A stretch of DNA of 64,000 nt from Rhodococcus erythropolis NBRC 15567 (lineage in GTDB: Bacteria; Actinomycetota; Actinomycetes; Mycobacteriales; Mycobacteriaceae): the NCBI RefSeq assembly GCF_001552595.1, contig NZ_BCRM01000003.1, positions 124,001 to 188,000 of the forward strand, read 5' to 3'. The notes beneath the pieces were generated by a model that worked only from the letters and a program-made list of their open reading frames with translations, was not told the DNA's origin and made no database searches. Made by a program: the position numbers and the translations under genes. How positions within the stretch are numbered: the stretch's first letter is position 1; every line of letters starts with the position of its first letter. This document shows, piece after piece, positions 17,027-25,125 of this stretch.

Positions 17027-18262
17027 CTAGCGCGCGCCCACCGCATCCACCTCGTCGCCGGCCATCAGAGCGGCCAGCTCTGATGCCAATGTTCCATTGT
17101 TCTCCACGACTACGGTGTCGCAGCCTTGCCACATTGCGGTTCTACGAAGGAGCTCAGCCAGACGCGGTGCAGTGTCGGCATCGGCGGTGGGCTCGGCCCA
17201 AGCAGCGCGCACGAGTAGCCGACGGCTCTGTCGGTCGTTCTTGAGATCGACTCGCGCGCAGATATTGTCGTCGATCAACACGGGGAGCACATAGTAGCCG
17301 TGAACCCGCTTGTGTGCGGGAGTATAGATCTCGATCCGGTAGTGAAAGTCGAAGAGCCGCAACGCTCGATCGCGCGCCCACACTACCGGATCGAAGGGCG
17401 ACAACAGAGCCTCGGTTCGGATCGACCTTGGACGCTTTGCCTGTGGATCAATCCATACCTCGCGAGGCTTGCCACGACGCTCCCAGCCCTCGACGGAAAT
17501 ACTGCGTACATTGCCGGCGTCTTCGAGCTCACGCAAGGCAATTCGTGCCTCAGCGCTCGGCAGCCGAAAGTAGTCGGCGATATCGTCGAGCGTACCGAGT
17601 CCGTGCGCCTTCACACCACGCAGCACCAGCTCACGGATCGCGTCCGATCGATCGATCCTCGCATCGAGGATCTCGGGCGCGAGCATGTGTTCGGCAAGGC
17701 CGTATCGACGTTCGAATCCTGCGCGACCCGCCGATACCACTTCGCCCCAACGGAACAGAGTCTCCAGCCCGACTTTCACGTCCGACCACCCCCACCACGG
17801 GCCGCGGCGTGTATTCGCTTCATGCTCGACTTCGCTCGCCGCCATCGGACCGTTTTCATGCAGTTCGTTGCGCAACCAGTCGAGGAAGTCGCGCCGATCA
17901 GACGCCCATCCGTTCTTGTCGCTCAACGCTTTGTCACGAAACTGGTCCATGCGCCAACGAAAGAGCGGCCACATGTCCACCGGCAGGAACGTCGCTTCGT
18001 GTCCCCAGTATTCGAGGTACCCCGACTCCGGGGAGAAGGTCAGCTGATCAAGCCTGGACTTGTCGTACGCGCCCAGTCGCGCATAAACGGGCAGGTAGTG
18101 ACTGCGTTCGAAAACGTTGACCGAGTCGATCTGCAAGACCTGCAGCCGGTCCATCACGCTGACCAGATTGCGCCGCGTCACCGTTGCCGGGTGTGATTTG
18201 CCGAACCCTTGAGCGGCGAGCGCTGTTCGGCGGGCAGCTGCCAGAGACAGGACTTCGCTCAT
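17027..18262 (-). CDS. Winged-helix DNA-binding protein, YcaQ-like (HTH_42)
   Basis: A 411-residue member of the YcaQ/HTH_42 (former DUF1006) family, whose E. coli and Streptomyces members act as DNA glycosylases that unhook interstrand crosslinks. It begins MSEVLSLAAARRTALAAQGF and shows LQIDSVNVFERSHYLPVYARLG, WGHEATFLPVDMWPLFRWRM and LLSPFDPVVWARDRALRLFDFHYRIEIY, with a hydrophilic C-terminal GDEVDA tail. The IDSV and HEA segments are the characteristic conserved parts. ATG 18262 is chosen over GTG 18274. A DNA-repair role is inferred from the family; its position beside steroid genes is probably incidental. Confidence 0.8.
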   Translation of the reverse strand: MSEVLSLAAARRTALAAQGFGKSHPATVTRRNLVSVMDRLQVLQIDSVNVFERSHYLPVYARLGAYDKSRLDQLTFSPESGYLEYWGHEATFLPVDMWPLFRWRMDQFRDKALSDKNGWASDRRDFLDWLRNELHENGPMAASEVEHEANTRRGPWWGWSDVKVGLETLFRWGEVVSAGRAGFERRYGLAEHMLAPEILDARIDRSDAIRELVLRGVKAHGLGTLDDIADYFRLPSAEARIALRELEDAGNVRSISVEGWERRGKPREVWIDPQAKRPRSIRTEALLSPFDPVVWARDRALRLFDFHYRIEIYTPAHKRVHGYYVLPVLIDDNICARVDLKNDRQSRRLLVRAAWAEPTADADTAPRLAELLRRTAMWQGCDTVVVENNGTLASELAALMAGDEVDAVGAR

Positions 18263-18330
18263 AGCCGACCACACTACGCACGCCGTCCGACAAGTTTCAG
18301 GGCGGCGAGAAGTTCAGGGCGGCGCGAAGT

Positions 18331-19605
18331 TCAGGGCGGCGGAGCCGGGCGGCCGAAGAGAACTGCTGACATGAACGTCTGAAGTGTGGAGGCGTTTTCT
18401 GCTGCAACATCGAACTTGATCAAGCGTCCGATGTCGGGGACCAGGTTCAAAGCAGCGTGAACCAGGAACTTCGCCTCTATCGCCGAAAGGTCCGGACGAA
18501 TTTCGCGAAGTATCCGCGCCCACTCGACCACGTACAGCTTCTGCCGATTCTTCAGATCGCTTCGATGTCCCGGCAGAAGGTTGTTCATCTCGGAAAAATA
18601 GACCGACATCAATTCATGTTGTGCAAACGACAACTCCACGTACATCGCCGACAGTGTGCGCAGCGCTTCCTCCGGCGACGTCGCAGACTCGAATACTGCT
18701 GCCGTCGCAAGGTCCAGACGGTCTGCCGCTCGATAGAACACCGCCCCGAGAAGTTCCGCTTTGCTCGGAAAGTAGCGGTACATCCCGGAAGCGTTCAAAC
18801 CCGCAGCGGCTGCGATCTCTTCGATACTGACGTCGTGGTAACCGCGAGAATCGAAGAGCCGCACGGCTTCCTGTAGCAGACGTTCACGCTTGTTCGTCGT
18901 CACCGGTCGCGTCGACACAGTTTGCTCCGACCGCCGCGATGTAATTGCACTCCCTCCATGTTCGATCGACAGACAAGCGTCGAGAAGAACTTGCTCCATC
19001 CGACGTTGGGGCAGTATCAGATTGTGAGCGGTGATGCTGCCGATCACGCTGAACATCGCTGAGGTGAGGATGGTTTCGGCACGAGTACTCGCCGGCGGTT
19101 CGGAGCGTGAAAGATGCAGTGCAACTCGGCGATTGACAGCAGCTGCCTGAGCTCGGACCGATTTCCGATCGGCAGCGTCGAGAAACCGACTCTCCCACCG
19201 GTAGATCCCGGCTGTGCGCCGATTACGCACCGTCGTTCGGATCACAGCGAGCAAATCCTCGCGTAGGCGCTCCCGGTCAGTTGCATCGGCGGCGACGGAG
19301 ACCGCATCGAGTGCACTCTCGAGCGCGTCGGTCAATTCCAGTGCCGCGTGGCGGAACATCGCATACTTGTTCGGAAAATGCCGATAGAGTGCCGAACCTG
19401 AAATACCAACGGACGACGCGATGTCCTCGACGCCTACGGCAGGATATCCCCGTTCACTGAACGCAATTGCAGCCGCAGCGGCGATCTTCGCCTTGCGGTC
19501 CTTCGGACGTCGCTTGACCGACTCCGATCCCGCCGCTCGAAGGATTACACGCGAGGTCTGTTCGTCAACTGTCTGCGCATCGACAGACTGCTGTCTCGGG
19601 CTCAC
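18331..19605 (-). CDS. Tandem TetR-family regulator (two TetR units in one chain)
   Basis: A 424-residue protein holding two TetR repressor units. The first HTH lies near residues 40-85 (KIAAAAAIAFSERGYPAVGV, then GISGSALYRHFPNKYAMF), the second near 236-285 (RLLQEAVRLFDSRGYHDVSI, then AAGLNASGMYRYFPSKAELL). Each is followed by a helical ligand-binding region. TetR proteins are about 200 residues and dimerise; a fused pair could act as an intrachain dimer or bridge two operators. GTG 19605 has GAGAGGGG upstream. It is divergent from mce4, with two ACCGGT palindromes 36-53 bp before its start and two 27-bp repeats nearer to yrbE4A. Confidence 0.85.
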   Translation of the reverse strand: MSPRQQSVDAQTVDEQTSRVILRAAGSESVKRRPKDRKAKIAAAAAIAFSERGYPAVGVEDIASSVGISGSALYRHFPNKYAMFRHAALELTDALESALDAVSVAADATDRERLREDLLAVIRTTVRNRRTAGIYRWESRFLDAADRKSVRAQAAAVNRRVALHLSRSEPPASTRAETILTSAMFSVIGSITAHNLILPQRRMEQVLLDACLSIEHGGSAITSRRSEQTVSTRPVTTNKRERLLQEAVRLFDSRGYHDVSIEEIAAAAGLNASGMYRYFPSKAELLGAVFYRAADRLDLATAAVFESATSPEEALRTLSAMYVELSFAQHELMSVYFSEMNNLLPGHRSDLKNRQKLYVVEWARILREIRPDLSAIEAKFLVHAALNLVPDIGRLIKFDVAAENASTLQTFMSAVLFGRPAPPP

Positions 19606-19640
19606 TCGTGCACCCCTCTCTCTCAGCCTCGCTCAGCCCT

Positions 19641-19658
19641 ACCGGTCACCAAACCGGT
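19641..19658. promoter_or_regulatory. Paired ACCGGT palindromes upstream of the tandem TetR gene
   Basis: ACCGGT occurs at 19641-19646 and again at 19653-19658, 12 bp apart (about one helical turn), 36-53 bp before the TetR start. A plausible autoregulatory operator; no experimental consensus was matched. Confidence 0.45.
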
Positions 19659-19808
19659 CCTTTTGCGAATGAGCATAATCATAATCTGTGCACGCCATCG
19701 GAAACTTTCGAGATTTCCACTGTATCAATGTTCCATATACGCTGCTAGCTGCCCTAACTCCAGGTTGCCATCAACTGCATCGCCCCGATCATCGATGCTG
19801 AAACTCGA

Positions 19809-19835
19809 GAGAATTCTCGTTAACAAAGCCTTGCC
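19809..19835 (+). repeat. Upstream copy of 27-bp mce4-promoter repeat
   Basis: Starts with the perfect palindrome GAGAATTCTC, continues GTTAACAAA and ends CTTGCC. It aligns with 20011-20038 with one gap and five to six mismatches, on the same strand, 202 bp apart. The terminal TTGCCC could act as a -35 element with TAGGGT 17-18 bp downstream. Confidence 0.6.
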
Positions 19836-20010
19836 CTGTGGTCGAAACTAGGGGTAGGGTCACCGCTCGAAGCGGCCCCTCCCTCCCCGATCGGGACATC
19901 GGACGACGGCTTCCGGAATTTCGATGAACTTAAGCCGAGGACGCCACCCGACAGAACTCATATTGGCACGTCAACGCACTCACCGTCGCTGTTACACCAA
20001 AAATTCCCCC

Positions 20011-20038
20011 GAGAATTTTCGTTCACATAATGCTTGCC
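20011..20038 (+). repeat. Downstream copy of 27-bp mce4-promoter repeat
   Basis: GAGAATTTTCGTTCACATAA followed by TGCTTGCC. It matches the 19809-19835 copy and lies 111 bp before yrbE4A, immediately upstream of the CRP-type palindrome. The GAGAATTTTC core is a slightly decayed form of the GAGAATTCTC palindrome. Confidence 0.6.
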
Positions 20039-20052
20039 ACGTCACATATATG

Positions 20053-20068
20053 TGTGAGATGCTTCACA
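20053..20068. promoter_or_regulatory. Perfect CRP/GlxR-type site upstream of mce4
   Basis: TGTGA-GATGCT-TCACA matches the CRP/GlxR consensus TGTGA-N6-TCACA at all ten specified positions. It is centred 88 bp before the yrbE4A start and partly overlaps the CACATATATGTG palindrome. Control of the importer by a cAMP-CRP-type regulator is inferred. Confidence 0.75.
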
Positions 20069-20148
20069 AGCAGTTCGCTCGACCGCCAGCGTCCGAACAG
20101 TTCGACTTTCGTGCTGAACCATGTTGATCTGCAAAGGAATTCAATTAG

Positions 20149-20958
20149 ATGACGTACGAGCTACCAGCCCCGAAAGGCCCGGTACGAGACGTAGCGTTGC
20201 AGGGGGGCTATCTGATCGGATTCTCGGTGCAGGCACTGTTCGGCCTGTTCACGGCAATCCTCCGCAGGCGACTCTCGTTGCACGAGACGATCACTCAGAC
20301 GCTCTTCATCGGTCGCGTCAGCACTGGTCCGTCGCTGCTCCTCATGATTCCGATCGGCGTCTTCATCGCGGTGTCGGTCGGCGAACTGGCCGGCCGCATC
20401 GGTGCCGGTGGCTACTCGGGCGCCGTCGTGGCATTCATCATCGTCGGACAGGCCGCAGCACTGGTGTGCGCGTTGATGATGGCCGGTGTTGCCGGGTCGG
20501 CGATCTGCACCGATCTTGGTTCGCGAAAGATTCGCGAAGAGATCGATGCCATGGAAGTGATGGGCATCGATGTGATCGAACGCTTGGTAGCTCCGAGATT
20601 GGTTGCGGCAGTGATCGTCTCCCTCGCACTGTGCTCGATGGTGACCTTCGGCGGAGTGATCGCGTGCTATCTGTACCACATCTACGTGCAGCATCTTCCG
20701 GCCGGAACGTTCATGGCAACGTTCAGCCAATACGGTCGATCGTCCGACTTCGTCATGGCTTTGGTGAAAGCCGCGATCTTCGGCCTCGCTTCGACTTTGG
20801 TGGCCACTTTCAAAGGTCTCCATGCAAAAGGCGGCCCCCGCGGCGTTGCCGACGCAGTCAACGAGGCCGTCGTCATTGCGTTCGCGCTCGTCTTCATCGT
20901 GAACACAGTGTTGTCCGCGTTGTACACCGTAATCGTCCCGGCGGTCGGTGAATTCTGA
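20149..20958 (+). CDS. yrbE4A: Mce4 transporter permease YrbE4A (MlaE family)
   Basis: A 269-residue integral membrane protein of the MlaE/YrbE permease family, with about five to six hydrophobic segments (for example LLLMIPIGVFIAVSVGELAG and SGAVVAFIIVGQAAALVCALMM). The conserved amphipathic loop EEIDAMEVMGIDVIERLVAPR (about residues 127-147) is where the ATPase Mkl/MceG would dock. With YrbE4B it forms the channel of the Mce4 sterol importer. ATG 20149 has AAAGGA about 10 nt upstream. It heads the mce4 operon and ends in a TGATG overlap with yrbE4B. The ATPase gene is not in the window. Confidence 0.93.
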   Translation: MTYELPAPKGPVRDVALQGGYLIGFSVQALFGLFTAILRRRLSLHETITQTLFIGRVSTGPSLLLMIPIGVFIAVSVGELAGRIGAGGYSGAVVAFIIVGQAAALVCALMMAGVAGSAICTDLGSRKIREEIDAMEVMGIDVIERLVAPRLVAAVIVSLALCSMVTFGGVIACYLYHIYVQHLPAGTFMATFSQYGRSSDFVMALVKAAIFGLASTLVATFKGLHAKGGPRGVADAVNEAVVIAFALVFIVNTVLSALYTVIVPAVGEF

Positions 20959-21815
20959 TGTCGCTCGTCGATCTCCGTGTTCGAGCCCGTCAAGCGAGCA
21001 GACCCCTGCGAACCGCCGGCGACGGCCTCGTCTCCCTCGGTCAGCACGTCACTTTCTACGTCCGCACCATCGCATCGATCCCTTTTGCGCTCACCAAGTA
21101 CCGCAAGCACGTACTCGGTCAGATCAGCGAGGTCAGCTTCGGCACGAACTCCTTGCTGTCCGGCGGCGGCACCATCGGGATCGTCTTCGCGATGTCGCTC
21201 GCCGCGGCAATGATGTTGGGCGTCGAGACTCACCGGGGCCTCGAACTCGTCGGGATGACCTCGCTCTCGGGCATGCTGTCTGCGGTCGCGAACACCCGTG
21301 AGCTTGCCCCTGTTGTCGTCGCTATCGCGTTGGCCGCCAAGGTCGGAACGGGTTTCACTGCCCAGATCGGGGCTATGCGCATCTCGGACGAGATCGACGC
21401 CCTCGACTCGATGGCGATCAGATCCATCCCCTTCCTCGCGGGTACGCGGGTGATCGCTGCCATGATCTGCGTCATCCCGATCTACATGATCGGACTGCTC
21501 GCCAGCTACCTGTCGACCCGACTGGTCGTCGTGTTCTTCAACGGTGCATCGGCAGGTACTTACGACTACTTCTTCCATCTGGCGATCTCGCCGCAGGATC
21601 TCCTGTACTCGGGCCTCAAGGCCGTGGTGTTCGCCGCTGTTGTCGCGCTGGTTCACTGCGCGTACGGCTACTATGCCTCCGGTGGTCCGGCCGGCGTCGG
21701 GCAGGCTGCCGGGCGCGCTCTTCGGACTGCGATCCTCGCGATCGGAATCCTCGACGTACTGATGACTTTCGCGCTGTGGGGCCTCGTGCCCCAGATCCCG
21801 GGAATGGGGGTCTGA
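20958..21815 (+). CDS. yrbE4B: Mce4 transporter permease YrbE4B
   Basis: A 285-residue MlaE-family permease paralogous to YrbE4A. It has an N-terminal amphipathic section, then several membrane segments (for example ELAPVVVAIALAAKVGTGFT) and the docking loop DEIDALDSMAIRSIPFLAGTR (about 144-164). ATG 20958 overlaps the yrbE4A stop by one base, so the two permease subunits are translationally coupled. The gene ends 3 bp before mce4A. Expected in the cytoplasmic membrane as half of the sterol-import permease. Confidence 0.93.
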   Translation: MSLVDLRVRARQASRPLRTAGDGLVSLGQHVTFYVRTIASIPFALTKYRKHVLGQISEVSFGTNSLLSGGGTIGIVFAMSLAAAMMLGVETHRGLELVGMTSLSGMLSAVANTRELAPVVVAIALAAKVGTGFTAQIGAMRISDEIDALDSMAIRSIPFLAGTRVIAAMICVIPIYMIGLLASYLSTRLVVVFFNGASAGTYDYFFHLAISPQDLLYSGLKAVVFAAVVALVHCAYGYYASGGPAGVGQAAGRALRTAILAIGILDVLMTFALWGLVPQIPGMGV

Positions 21816-21818
21816 GCC

Positions 21819-23042
21819 GTGGACAGACTCACTACACACACAAAGATCGTGTACGCCCTTCGCGGCGCGATCGCCGTAGTGGTAGCCGTCGCCGCCGCTG
21901 TCACAATGGTTCTACGCGGTTCGGGAAACCTCGAGCAGAGCACCGATATCTTCGTCGCTGTTCCAGCCACAGCCGGTCTCATCAGCGGTGAAGCTCCGGT
22001 TCGGTACCACGGCGTCAACGTCGGCCGAATCGGCGAAATCGAATCAGGCACCGCCGAATCCGTTGTGCAGTTGCAGATTCAGACCGATGACGCGTCGAAG
22101 ATTCCCGCCGACGTGGTGGCCCGCGTCGTTCCGCGCACGTTCTTCGGCGACATCTACATGCAGCTCGTGGACAGTCCGAATGAGCAGGGCCAGACGACTC
22201 TGTCGGACGGAGACGAGATCCACATGGACGACGGTCCCGAAGCCGTTGCGCTCTACGACGTGTACACCAAATTGGTGGGAGTCCTCACGGCGATGCAGCC
22301 CGAGAAGTTGCAGACAGCCCTGACTGCGCTGGGCCAGGCACTCGACGGAAACGGAGCCGAGATCGGTACCACGATAGACAATCTCAGTGCCGCGTCCGGC
22401 GTACTGACACCCGCCGCACACCAATTCCTCGAATCGACACCCGAATTCAAGTCGGTCGTCGACGCGTTGGACCGCGCGACCCCCGACATTCTCGATACCT
22501 TGGCAGCCGCCACAACCGTCTCGAACAACATGGTCGCCAACAGAGCGAATCTCGAGTCCTCGATCGGCGCGGCCGCAGTCTTCGCCGCTACCGTCGACGA
22601 TTTTGTCGTGGAGAACAACCGAAACATCATCACTGTGATCGATTCCGCCGGAAAGATACTCGCAACCACCGCGGCCAATCCCGGAGGACTGCGTTCCACC
22701 CTCGCCAATGCCAGTACGTTCGGCGCCGCGGGCGCGCGGGTCTTCGCCACCGGTAAGTTCGACATCACAGCAGTTGCCACGTTCGCCGAACCGCTCCCAT
22801 ACACGGGCGATGATTGCCCGCAGTACGGGGACTCGCGCGGCGCGCAGTGTTCAGGCTCCAACCTGACGCCTGCACAACCCGTCAGTGCCCCGGTCGTGGG
22901 CGGCGAAGCCGAAGCGGCCACGCTGCGCTACCTCGAAGATCAGCTACTGGGCGGATCGCCGGAACGCTCGGACACCCCCAACCCGGCAACAACACTGATG
23001 TTGGGGCCGATGGTCAGAGGCAATGAGGTGACCGTCCCGTGA
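21819..23042 (+). CDS. mce4A: Mce4A sterol-import protein
   Basis: A 407-residue MCE-family protein. One N-terminal membrane helix or uncleaved signal (about 9-32, IVYALRGAIAVVVAVAAAV), then the MCE domain (about 40-120: FVAVPATAGLISGEAPVRYHG, then NVGRIGEI), a long helical region and a cysteine-bearing tail. Mce4A-F form a hetero-oligomeric tube that carries cholesterol from the mycomembrane to the permease. The GTG start at 21819 follows the yrbE4B stop by 3 bp, and the stop overlaps mce4B. The C-terminal tail is longer than in most subunits (CPQYGDSRGAQCSGSNLTP). Confidence 0.93.
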   Translation: MDRLTTHTKIVYALRGAIAVVVAVAAAVTMVLRGSGNLEQSTDIFVAVPATAGLISGEAPVRYHGVNVGRIGEIESGTAESVVQLQIQTDDASKIPADVVARVVPRTFFGDIYMQLVDSPNEQGQTTLSDGDEIHMDDGPEAVALYDVYTKLVGVLTAMQPEKLQTALTALGQALDGNGAEIGTTIDNLSAASGVLTPAAHQFLESTPEFKSVVDALDRATPDILDTLAAATTVSNNMVANRANLESSIGAAAVFAATVDDFVVENNRNIITVIDSAGKILATTAANPGGLRSTLANASTFGAAGARVFATGKFDITAVATFAEPLPYTGDDCPQYGDSRGAQCSGSNLTPAQPVSAPVVGGEAEAATLRYLEDQLLGGSPERSDTPNPATTLMLGPMVRGNEVTVP

Positions 23043-24070
23043 AGGTCCGTCCTGGCCAGGTAATTCGGTTGTCACTCTTCTGTCTCACCGGCGTCGCTTG
23101 TGCGTCGTTCGTGGCGAACACGTTGTCGGTCCCGGTTCGCGGAAGCACCGATTCGTATTCGTTCGAGTTCACCGATGTCGAAGGCCTCAACCCGGGTAAC
23201 CCGGTCACGATGTCCGGTGTGCGTATCGGCCGCGTGGACTCGGTTGCGTTTGCCGACAACGGCGGCGGCACGAGCAAGGCGATCGTCGACGTCGAAATCG
23301 AGTCGCAATATTCCCTCGAGTCGGATGTCCGTGCCGCCGTGCGCTACGGCGACATGCTCGGTGCTCGATATCTGGCACTGACGCAGGACGACAGCGCGAC
23401 AACGGTATCCGCAAGACAGCTCGAACCAGGTGACACGATACCGCTGGCGCAGACAACACCGCCGATCAACTTGACGGCACTGATGAACGGGTTCAAACCG
23501 TTGTTCGCCGCGCTGCAACCCGAGCAGGTGAACACGCTCACGCGAAGTTTTGTCGAAACCTTCAACGGCCAGGGCCAGGCGATGACCACCCTCCTCGACC
23601 AGATCGCGACCATGAGCTCCGGCCTTGTCGACCGTCAGGACGTCTTCGCACAACTACTCACGAACATGAACACTCTTCTCACCTCCGTCGACGAACGCCA
23701 ACCCGAATTGGTCGGTCTGCTGGACGGTTTGAACGATCTGAGTACTTCCGTCGTCGGGCAGAACGATCAACTGGTCTCGCTCTTGGATCAGGGAAACCGA
23801 ACTGTCTCGTCGTTGGCTCAGATCATGGCCGGGTCGAACGGCGCATTCGGTCAGACCGTGCAACAACTCGAAAGTGTCACCGGGAGTTGGATTGCGAGCA
23901 CCGACGAGTTCAACAGACTTCTCGCCAACCTTCCCCAGTTCGCCGACGCCGCCAACCGGATCGGAAGTTACGGAAGTTTCATCAGCCTGTATCTGTGCAA
24001 TTTCACTCTGAAGGCAGGCGACATGGAAGCCAACATCTTCGGTCCGACACATTCGCCGGTGTGCTCATGA
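23039..24070 (+). CDS. mce4B: Mce4B sterol-import protein
   Basis: A 343-residue MCE protein with N-terminal hydrophobic anchor (VIRLSLFCLTGVACASFVAN), an MCE domain (about 35-115: FTDVEGLNPGNPVTMSGVRIG) and a helical region rich in Gln/Asn heptads (LLDQIATM, LLDGLNDLS). The short tail ends NIFGPTHSPVCS. The GTG start at 23039 overlaps the mce4A stop by 4 bp, and its stop overlaps the mce4C start. It is part of the periplasmic sterol conduit. Confidence 0.92.
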   Translation: MKVRPGQVIRLSLFCLTGVACASFVANTLSVPVRGSTDSYSFEFTDVEGLNPGNPVTMSGVRIGRVDSVAFADNGGGTSKAIVDVEIESQYSLESDVRAAVRYGDMLGARYLALTQDDSATTVSARQLEPGDTIPLAQTTPPINLTALMNGFKPLFAALQPEQVNTLTRSFVETFNGQGQAMTTLLDQIATMSSGLVDRQDVFAQLLTNMNTLLTSVDERQPELVGLLDGLNDLSTSVVGQNDQLVSLLDQGNRTVSSLAQIMAGSNGAFGQTVQQLESVTGSWIASTDEFNRLLANLPQFADAANRIGSYGSFISLYLCNFTLKAGDMEANIFGPTHSPVCS

Positions 24071-25125
24071 TGTTCCTGGTCAAGCTGATCGACGTGTTCG
24101 TCGGCATCATGCTCTTCCTGTTCAAAGGGGATCGCCGTCGCAGCGGTAGCGGCACCGCTCTCGCCCTGGGTAGTCTCGGAATCTTCGTTCTGGTGGTGGG
24201 ACTCGGCGCCGCCTTGGGCATTCCGAAGCTCTGGTACAACGTACGCACGTCGGCATACACAGCGGAGTTGGCCAATGCCAGCGGGCTTTCCGACACCGAT
24301 CCGGTTTACGTGGCCGGGGTTCCCGCGGGCCGAGTGGATTCGATCGACCTTGCCGGCGACCACGTCGTCGTCAACTTCCGCTTGGACAAGGACCAGCCTT
24401 TGGGAAACCAGAGCACGGCGACTGTCAGGCTCAAGACGGTCCTTGGCAAGCGCTACCTGGAGATCGTGCCGGCCGGAGTGGTCGACGACTCCGATGCGCG
24501 GGTCATCCCGCTCTCCCGCACAACCGTGCCGTACAGCCTCGACGACGTCAGCAGTGATGCCACCACTGCGGCCACCGGGATCGACCTACAGGCGATGGAG
24601 TCCATGATGAACACCCTTTCGCAGGTGATTCCAACTGATTCCGATCAGGTGGGCCGGGCTCTGGCCGGAATCAGCGGCGCCTCGGCGGCTTTCGCGCAGA
24701 ACAGTGAACAGATCGACCAGATTCTCATCATGTCCCGCGAGCTGTCGGACATGGCTGCGGCACAAACCGATTCGATAGTCGGTACTGCGGCCAATGCTCA
24801 GACGATCGTTCGTACTCTTGCGATGCGCAAGGACGCACTGACTCAGTTGGTCGACAACCTGACAATCATCATCTCGAAGCTCTCCACCACTTTCGTCGAT
24901 CGTCAGGACGAGTTCGGAGCCATGACCGACAACCTCGTCGAGGTCACCACCACGCTGAAGAACAACGCAGATCAGATCGACCTGCTGTTGACTCGTCTTC
25001 CTTCCGCGCTGCGTTCGGTCACCGATTCCACCGGCACCGGCAATTGGACCGACGTCAACGCGCCGGCCGCCGTGATCCCGGACAATCTGCTCTGCGCGCT
25101 CGGCATCATGGAGGGCTGCAAGTGA
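24067..25125 (+). CDS. mce4C: Mce4C sterol-import protein
   Basis: A 352-residue MCE protein. The N terminus is basic and strongly hydrophobic (MMFLVKLIDVFVGIMLFLFK, then a second helix GSLGIFVLVVGLGAALGIP), giving a possible two-segment anchor. The MCE domain covers about 60-140 (ANASGLSDTDPVYVAGVPAG), followed by coiled regions. ATG 24067 overlaps the mce4B stop; the ORF extension to 23887 lies inside mce4B and is rejected. The stop overlaps the GTG of mce4D. Confidence 0.92.
   Translation: MMFLVKLIDVFVGIMLFLFKGDRRRSGSGTALALGSLGIFVLVVGLGAALGIPKLWYNVRTSAYTAELANASGLSDTDPVYVAGVPAGRVDSIDLAGDHVVVNFRLDKDQPLGNQSTATVRLKTVLGKRYLEIVPAGVVDDSDARVIPLSRTTVPYSLDDVSSDATTAATGIDLQAMESMMNTLSQVIPTDSDQVGRALAGISGASAAFAQNSEQIDQILIMSRELSDMAAAQTDSIVGTAANAQTIVRTLAMRKDALTQLVDNLTIIISKLSTTFVDRQDEFGAMTDNLVEVTTTLKNNADQIDLLLTRLPSALRSVTDSTGTGNWTDVNAPAAVIPDNLLCALGIMEGCK

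Larger units (their letters stand above)
19606..20148. other. 543-bp regulatory region between the tandem TetR gene and mce4
   Basis: No supported gene. It contains a pair of ACCGGT palindromes near the TetR start, two diverged copies of a 27-28-bp element (19809-19835 and 20011-20038), a 12-bp perfect palindrome CACATATATGTG (20043-20054) and a perfect CRP-type site (20053-20068). A consensus KstR palindrome (AAC-N2-GTT) was looked for and not found; the nearest are AAC-A-GTT at about 20096 and AAC-CAT-GTT at about 20118, with wrong spacing. Confidence 0.7.

Noticed and set aside
20043-20054. CACATATATGTG as an independent operator
   Set aside because: A perfect palindrome, but it overlaps the CRP-type site and no regulator with this motif is known to me; recorded only within the promoter description.
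20090-20130. KstR sites before yrbE4A (GAACAGTTC and AACCATGTT)
   Set aside because: The half-sites are spaced by one and three bases instead of two, unlike the clear sites at 381, 7016 and 7093.
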